A DNA stretch of 64,000 nt from Sphingobacteriales bacterium 46-32 (GTDB taxonomy: Bacteria; Bacteroidota; Bacteroidia; Chitinophagales; Chitinophagaceae): positions 744,001-808,000 of the forward strand of contig MKTY01000019.1 of the NCBI GenBank assembly GCA_001898485.1, given 5' to 3'. Under the pieces are notes generated by a model, which made no database searches, was not told the origin of the DNA, and saw only the letters and a program-made list of their open reading frames with translations. The translations under genes were made by a program, and so were the position numbers. Shown here piece after piece: positions 60,043 to 64,000 of the stretch (position 1 is its first letter; each line of letters opens with the position of its first letter).

Positions 60043-60200
60043 TTCAGTTTTTTTGTAAATGTAGCAACTAAATTGGCAATCTTTTCAAAACAGTACAAAT
60101 TACATAAGGGATCATTTTACACAATTTTGCTGATGCTCTGGCAACCGTTTTCACGTATCTTTAAGTAGGCAGATTTCCCTACCAAAATAAGTTTCAGCTC

Positions 60201-60878
60201 ATGGATCCAAAAGAAAGTGCAGGCCGGGCAGCGGCTGCACGGGTTGAGCCGGGTATGACCCTGGGCCTTGGTACAGGCAGCACTGTTCGCTGGCTGATAG
60301 AAGAGTTGGCAACCCGCCATTCCCAGGGACTTTCTTTTACTGTGGTGCCCACCTCACGGCAAACTGCCGAACTGGCTGCTGAGTATAATATACCCTTAAC
60401 GGATATTAATACGATCGAAAAGTTGCCGCTTACCATTGATGGGGCAGATGAGATTGACCCATCCGGCCACCTGATCAAAGGCGGGGGAGGTGCTTTACTA
60501 CGGGAGAAAATTGTGGCAGCAGCATCCGATTACCTACTCATTATCGCGGATGAAAAAAAGCTTGTACCAGCACTGGGACAGTTTCCTTTGCCAATTGAGG
60601 TTATTCCTTTTGGTCACCGCCAGGTACAGGATCAATTGCTCTGGTCGGGCCTTTTTGCACAGGTTGTCCTGCGCCAGGCAGGTGAGCGTACTTTTATAAC
60701 CGATCAGGGGCATTATATTCTTGATTGCAAAGTGCAGCGGCCGTTGAGCAATCCTTACCAGCTGGAAAACCAGCTGCGTTCCATAACCGGGATTGTGGAA
60801 ACAGGCTTATTTATTGAAATGGCCGACGAAGCGCTGATTGGCTATACAGATGGCCGTATCGAACATATCTTCTTCTGA
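60201..60878 (+). CDS. rpiA: Ribose-5-phosphate isomerase A
   Basis: A 225-residue pentose phosphate enzyme (ribose-5-P to ribulose-5-P). Motifs: LGLGTGSTVRWLI (phosphate-binding), PLTIDGADEIDPSGHLIKGGGGALLREKIVAAAS (catalytic Asp/Glu/Lys region), and IADEKKLVPALGQFPLPIEVIPF. The C terminus ends GYTDGRIEHIFF. The length is normal. It is followed by a hairpin. Confidence 0.96.
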   Translation: MDPKESAGRAAAARVEPGMTLGLGTGSTVRWLIEELATRHSQGLSFTVVPTSRQTAELAAEYNIPLTDINTIEKLPLTIDGADEIDPSGHLIKGGGGALLREKIVAAASDYLLIIADEKKLVPALGQFPLPIEVIPFGHRQVQDQLLWSGLFAQVVLRQAGERTFITDQGHYILDCKVQRPLSNPYQLENQLRSITGIVETGLFIEMADEALIGYTDGRIEHIFF

Positions 60879-60939
60879 GATAACCGGCATTGCCTGCAGA
60901 TAGATGTTGTTGTGGGAAATATCAAAGCGACAGGCATAA

Positions 60940-60966
60940 AAAAACCGGCCAGGGCCGGTTTAATAA
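60940..60966. terminator. Terminator between rpiA and a small membrane protein gene
   Basis: AAACCGGC / GCCGGTTT around CAGG (60943-60961), with A runs on the left and TTTAATA on the right, so it can act for rpiA and for the minus-strand gene. Confidence 0.75.
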
Positions 60967-60984
60967 AATGTTGAAATCAGTTGC

Positions 60985-61098
60985 TTAGCTATAGTAAGCA
61001 ACCAGCCAGGTAAGCAGACCGGTAATCAGGAAAACACCACCAATCACAAAAGTGGCAATTACATTTTCATTCTTCATTTGAGTGTTGATACGCTTCAT
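60985..61098 (-). CDS. Small membrane protein of 37 residues
   Basis: ATG at 61098-61096 to TAA at 60987-60985 gives 37 residues: a basic start (MKRINTQMKNENV) followed by one hydrophobic helix (about 14-36, IATFVIGGVFLITGLLTWLVAYYS). A terminator follows on the same strand. The layout (basic start, one helix, terminator) supports a real small gene, although no family is recognised. A start at codon 8 (61077) is also possible. It is not overlapped by any larger frame. Confidence 0.5.
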   Translation of the reverse strand: MKRINTQMKNENVIATFVIGGVFLITGLLTWLVAYYS

Positions 61099-61479
61099 GC
61101 ACAAAAGTTTTTGTGTTTCAAAAAAATAATTAATAGGGCAAAGGATTCCCTGGGATAGAGGAGCTATGAAACAATAAGCTTCTGTGATTCTTTATGAGGG
61201 ATTGGAAGAGGTACAAAAATAACACTTCATACCTGTTCTGTCAAGCGAAGGAGCCTCTGTCTCTAATAATATTTGAAGAGGTGGCATCGTATATCTACTA
61301 CCCGACGAATGCTTCTCCTTTAACTACAGACTGGCCTGGTAAATCTACGAATGCCTTTTTGAGGTTGCCGGGAGACAGAAAAGCCGGATTTTAAATTGGT
61401 CTGATGGGCCGGCAATTAACATTTTATTGGCGGGGTAGCAGTCCCGATAGGGCAGGCGATGATATACTTTTAATCTATT
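61099..61479. other. Intergenic stretch with doubtful reading frame
   Basis: About 380 bases. A 66-codon frame at 61194-61394 has no recognisable features and is not called. A box TACTTTTA at 61465-61472 could be part of the promoter of the next gene. Nothing else supported. Confidence 0.4.
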
Positions 61480-62181
61480 ATGTTATCCCGCACACTGTTT
61501 TTGAGCCTGTTTTTTTTCATAAACGCATCTGCCTGGGCGCAGTCCGTACTTACCGGACGTGTATTTGATGGATTTTCTGAGATCAGCCTGGGCGATGTCA
61601 GCGTCTATAATAAGTCAACCGGGTTTCGGACCAAAGCAGGGGTTGATGGTGTTTTTTCGGTGGAGGCCAGGGAAGGGGATAGTATCATTTTTACCCGAAC
61701 CGGATTTGTACCCGATACGCTGCGGGTTAGTTTTGAACACCTGCTTACCCGGTATGATGTGAACCTGCAGCATGAGGATGTGCTGCTAAAAAATGTCACC
61801 GTCAGGAATAGCTATGGGGCCGACTCACTGGCCCGGCGCAATTACTATTCTGATATCTACCGGCGGCAGGCAGGGCTTACCGGTTACAATACACCCTCCT
61901 CCGGATTTGGGGTAGTGCTTAGTCCGGCCAGCTTTTTTTCGGGTAAGGCCAAACAAAAAAGAAGGCTGAAGAAGCGGCTGGAAAAAGAGGAGGAAGAGAA
62001 GTTTATTGATTACTCTTTCCCCCCTGTCTGGGTAGAAAGGATGACCGGGTTGAAGGGCGATTCCCTGTCGCTTTTTTTATACCGTTACCGGCCCTCTTAT
62101 GACTTCTGCCGGCGTACTACACGCGCTCAGATGCTGGTTTATGTCAATGATTCGCTTAAAGCCTTCCGCAAACCTGATTAA
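61480..62181 (+). CDS. Carboxypeptidase-regulatory-domain protein
   Basis: A 233-residue exported protein with a signal peptide (ending NASAWAQ). Residues about 21-105 form a CarboxypepD_reg-like Ig domain (SVLTGRVFDGFSEISLGDVSVYNKSTGFRTKAGVDGVFSVEAREGDSIIFTRTGFVPDTLRV), as found at the N terminus of Bacteroidota outer-membrane receptors, but no plug or barrel follows. The middle has a basic charged stretch (KAKQKRRLKKRLEKEEEEKF, about 152-171). Function unknown. Confidence 0.82.
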   Translation: MLSRTLFLSLFFFINASAWAQSVLTGRVFDGFSEISLGDVSVYNKSTGFRTKAGVDGVFSVEAREGDSIIFTRTGFVPDTLRVSFEHLLTRYDVNLQHEDVLLKNVTVRNSYGADSLARRNYYSDIYRRQAGLTGYNTPSSGFGVVLSPASFFSGKAKQKRRLKKRLEKEEEEKFIDYSFPPVWVERMTGLKGDSLSLFLYRYRPSYDFCRRTTRAQMLVYVNDSLKAFRKPD

Positions 62182-62565
62182 TGTCTTAAGTTGAATATGA
62201 TATATTTCTTACTGTATATTAATAATCAGCTTATTAATTTAATTAAATAGCTGCTTATTCACCGAATTCATTCTGTATTCTCTTCAGGTCTGTTCTTTGT
62301 TGAAAAGTTCAGTTTTTGGCGTAAAAGCGCATGAAAAAAGCCGGGATAAACCTGATTTTTATTGTTTATTAATATTTTTTAATAAATATCTGATTATCAT
62401 ATTTGTATGTAGTTTATTTGAAATAAAAAATTATATCAGGCTATTTATTATTTTTCTTCTCACATTTTTTCCCGGGGCCTGTGAATAAATGATTTGTGTC
62501 CGTTTCTGCAATTATCTTCATTTCCACTAAATTCGCCGTCTGACTTTTAAAAAACAGGAAATCTT
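62182..62565. other. AT-rich intergenic stretch before smc
   Basis: About 380 very AT-rich bases. A 63-codon frame (62297-62488) with hydrophobic residues is not convincing. The region probably holds the smc promoter, but I find no exact TAnnTTTG box. No hairpin of note. Confidence 0.4.
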
Positions 62566-64000
62566 GTGAGATTAAAGAGCTTAGAAATCAAAGGGTTCAA
62601 AAGTTTTGCCGATAAAACGGTGGTGAACTTTGACGACAATATCACCGGCATCGTGGGACCGAACGGCTGCGGTAAGTCAAACATCGTGGACAGCATTCGC
62701 TGGGTAATTGGTGAGCAGAAGATCAGTCACCTGCGCAGCGAAAACCTGGACAGCCTGGTGTTTAACGGTTCTAAAACCCGGTCCGCTTCGGGCCTCGCTG
62801 AGGTAAGCCTCACTTTTGAAAACACCAAAAACCTGCTGCCAACCGAATTCAGTACGGTTACCATCACCCGCAAATTTTACCGCAGCGGCGAATCAGAGTA
62901 TCGGCTCAACGATGTGCAGTGCCGCCTGAAAGATATCCAGAACCTGTTTATGGATACCGGGGTGAGTACAGACAGCTATGCCATCATCGAGCTGGGCATG
63001 GTAGATGATCTGATCAAGGATAAAGACAATAGCCGCCGCCGGATGCTGGAGCAGGCGGCCGGGATTTCGATTTATAAGACCCGTAAAAAAGAAGCCAAGG
63101 CCAAACTGGATGCTACCGAACAGGACCTCGCCCGTATCGAGGATTTGCTGTTTGAAATCAACAACCAGTTGAAAGCCCTGGAATCGCAAGCCAAGAAAGC
63201 CGAGAAGTACCACGAGATAAAAAAAGACTACCGCGAGATCAGCATTGAACTGGCCAAGGCAGCGCTCGAAGGATTCAACCTGACCTATAAGGAACTGAAC
63301 GAACAGCACGATGCGGAGACCGACAAAAAGATCCGCATGGAAGCAGAGATAGCCAACGAAGAGGCGGTACTGGAGCAGGAGAAGGTTGGTTTTATTGAAA
63401 AGGAGCGTCAACTGCAAAGTCTGCAGTATTCCTTCAATGAACTGCAACAGCAGGTGCGGACCAAAGAGAACGAAAAGAACCTGGCAGCTCAGCGACTCGA
63501 ATACCTGAAAGAGCGGGAAGGCAGCCTGGCTGAGTTTCTCCAAAAAGCCGGGGGCCAGCTCAAGGGTATCGACGAAAGTATTGGTTTTACCGAACTGCAA
63601 CTGCGCGAAGAAAGCAGCTCACTCGAAGGACTCACAGAGCAGCTGCAGCAATTCAGCAACGATACTGCACGCAAACGGGAGGTACTGGATGAAAAACGCC
63701 GTACCCTCGATACCCTCCGCGGCGAGTACCAGCAGGTACAGCGCAATCAGTTTGATGCAGAAAAGAAGGTGGCCGTAGCCGATACTTCGGTTCAGAACCT
63801 GCAGCGTGCTATTGGCCAGATCGAAGAAGAGCGCAAAGTCCGTGACTCGCAGCGGCATCAGCTCGATGAAGAGCGCCTGCTGAAAGAAAAAGAACTCGGC
63901 ATCAAAAAAGTAGACCTCGAGCAATTACAGATACACCAGGAAAATACCAAAGAGCAGATTCTTCAGACCCAGTCGGTGGTGGAAGCACTCCGCAACGAAC
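62566..64000 (+). CDS. smc: Chromosome segregation protein SMC (cut by right edge)
   Basis: The first 478 residues of SMC, an ATPase that organises and segregates chromosomes. It starts with GTG at 62566 (MRLKSLEIKGFKSFADK). The Walker A motif GPNGCGKS is at 31-38 and is followed by IVDSIRWVIGEQ. The N-terminal ATPase lobe continues with FNGSKTRSASGLAEVSLTF and LNDVQCRLKDIQNLFMDTGVSTDSYAIIE. From about residue 170 the protein becomes a long Glu/Lys/Gln/Leu-rich coiled coil (KTRKKEAKAKLDATEQDLARIEDLL...). The hinge and the C-terminal lobe are outside the window. Confidence 0.96.
   Translation, partial: MRLKSLEIKGFKSFADKTVVNFDDNITGIVGPNGCGKSNIVDSIRWVIGEQKISHLRSENLDSLVFNGSKTRSASGLAEVSLTFENTKNLLPTEFSTVTITRKFYRSGESEYRLNDVQCRLKDIQNLFMDTGVSTDSYAIIELGMVDDLIKDKDNSRRRMLEQAAGISIYKTRKKEAKAKLDATEQDLARIEDLLFEINNQLKALESQAKKAEKYHEIKKDYREISIELAKAALEGFNLTYKELNEQHDAETDKKIRMEAEIANEEAVLEQEKVGFIEKERQLQSLQYSFNELQQQVRTKENEKNLAAQRLEYLKEREGSLAEFLQKAGGQLKGIDESIGFTELQLREESSSLEGLTEQLQQFSNDTARKREVLDEKRRTLDTLRGEYQQVQRNQFDAEKKVAVADTSVQNLQRAIGQIEEERKVRDSQRHQLDEERLLKEKELGIKKVDLEQLQIHQENTKEQILQTQSVVEALRNE

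Noticed and set aside
61194-61394. A 66-codon frame in the gap before the carboxypeptidase-regulatory protein
   Set aside because: No hydrophobic pattern, motif or supporting promoter.
62297-62488. A 63-codon hydrophobic frame upstream of smc
   Set aside because: It follows from very AT-rich sequence (Phe, Ile, Leu codons), with no start signal and no terminator.

Overview
The window comes from a member of the Bacteroidota, most likely the Chitinophagaceae or a close relative. The evidence is: several promoters of the Bacteroidota type (TTTG, about 19 bases, TAnnTTTG); secreted proteins ending in type IX secretion (T9SS) sorting domains; SusC-like and TonB-dependent outer-membrane receptors; an ECF sigma/anti-sigma pair; a DAHP synthase-chorismate mutase fusion of the Bacteroidota kind; and moderate GC content. 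It looks like ordinary chromosome: no phage, plasmid, transposase or CRISPR array was seen. Species assignment is inference.

Layout. 1-2.5 kb: tail of an unidentified gene, then ddl, a PASTA-domain membrane protein and a rhodanese. 2.6-4.9 kb (minus): a TonB-dependent receptor behind a TPP riboswitch, so probably a thiamine transporter. 5.0-6.4 kb: an adhesin-like DUF2807 protein and a small lipoprotein surrounded by copies of a palindromic repeat. 6.4-8.9 kb: initiator tRNA-Met, era and der. 9.0-11.7 kb: a large secreted protein and a frameshifted small gene. 11.8-17.4 kb (minus): DUF4954 protein, glmS and mgtE. 17.4-24.7 kb: SET protein, CHRD lipoprotein, PA14-repeat T9SS cargo, mutS and a MuiA-like protein. 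24.9-32.6 kb: outer-membrane receptor, serine hydrolase, TrmH-type methyltransferase, UbiA/MqnP prenyltransferase, ruvX and def. 32.5-38.0 kb: RluD-type synthase, an AT-rich orphan gene, a candidate small RNA, lipB, a PLP enzyme and a nucleotidyltransferase. 38.2-40.2 kb: a sigma factor translationally coupled to a membrane-anchored trypsin-like protease with an anti-sigma-like N terminus. 40.4-42.1 kb: DEAD-box helicase.

The most striking region is 42.1-50.1 kb. An aromatic amino acid operon (pheA, aminotransferase, tyrA, DAHP synthase/chorismate mutase, aroB, aroA, aroC, then a DUF952 gene) is preceded by a consensus promoter, a 30-codon open reading frame with 10 Phe/Tyr codons among 11, and a 13-bp terminator hairpin. 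An 8-base segment inside the small frame is identical to the start of the terminator's 3' arm and so could form an antiterminator. This has the layout of a Phe/Tyr transcription attenuator. The operon covers DAHP to chorismate (except aroD, aroE and aroK, which are not in the window) and both branches to Phe and Tyr.

50.2-64.0 kb holds a YcbB-like L,D-transpeptidase lipoprotein, an OmpA protein with calcium-binding repeats, a 1115-residue T9SS surface protein, an M28 peptidase lipoprotein, a Gfo/Idh/MocA oxidoreductase, a glycine-rich RRM protein, rpiA, a 37-residue membrane peptide, a carboxypeptidase-regulatory-domain protein and the start of smc, cut by the right edge.
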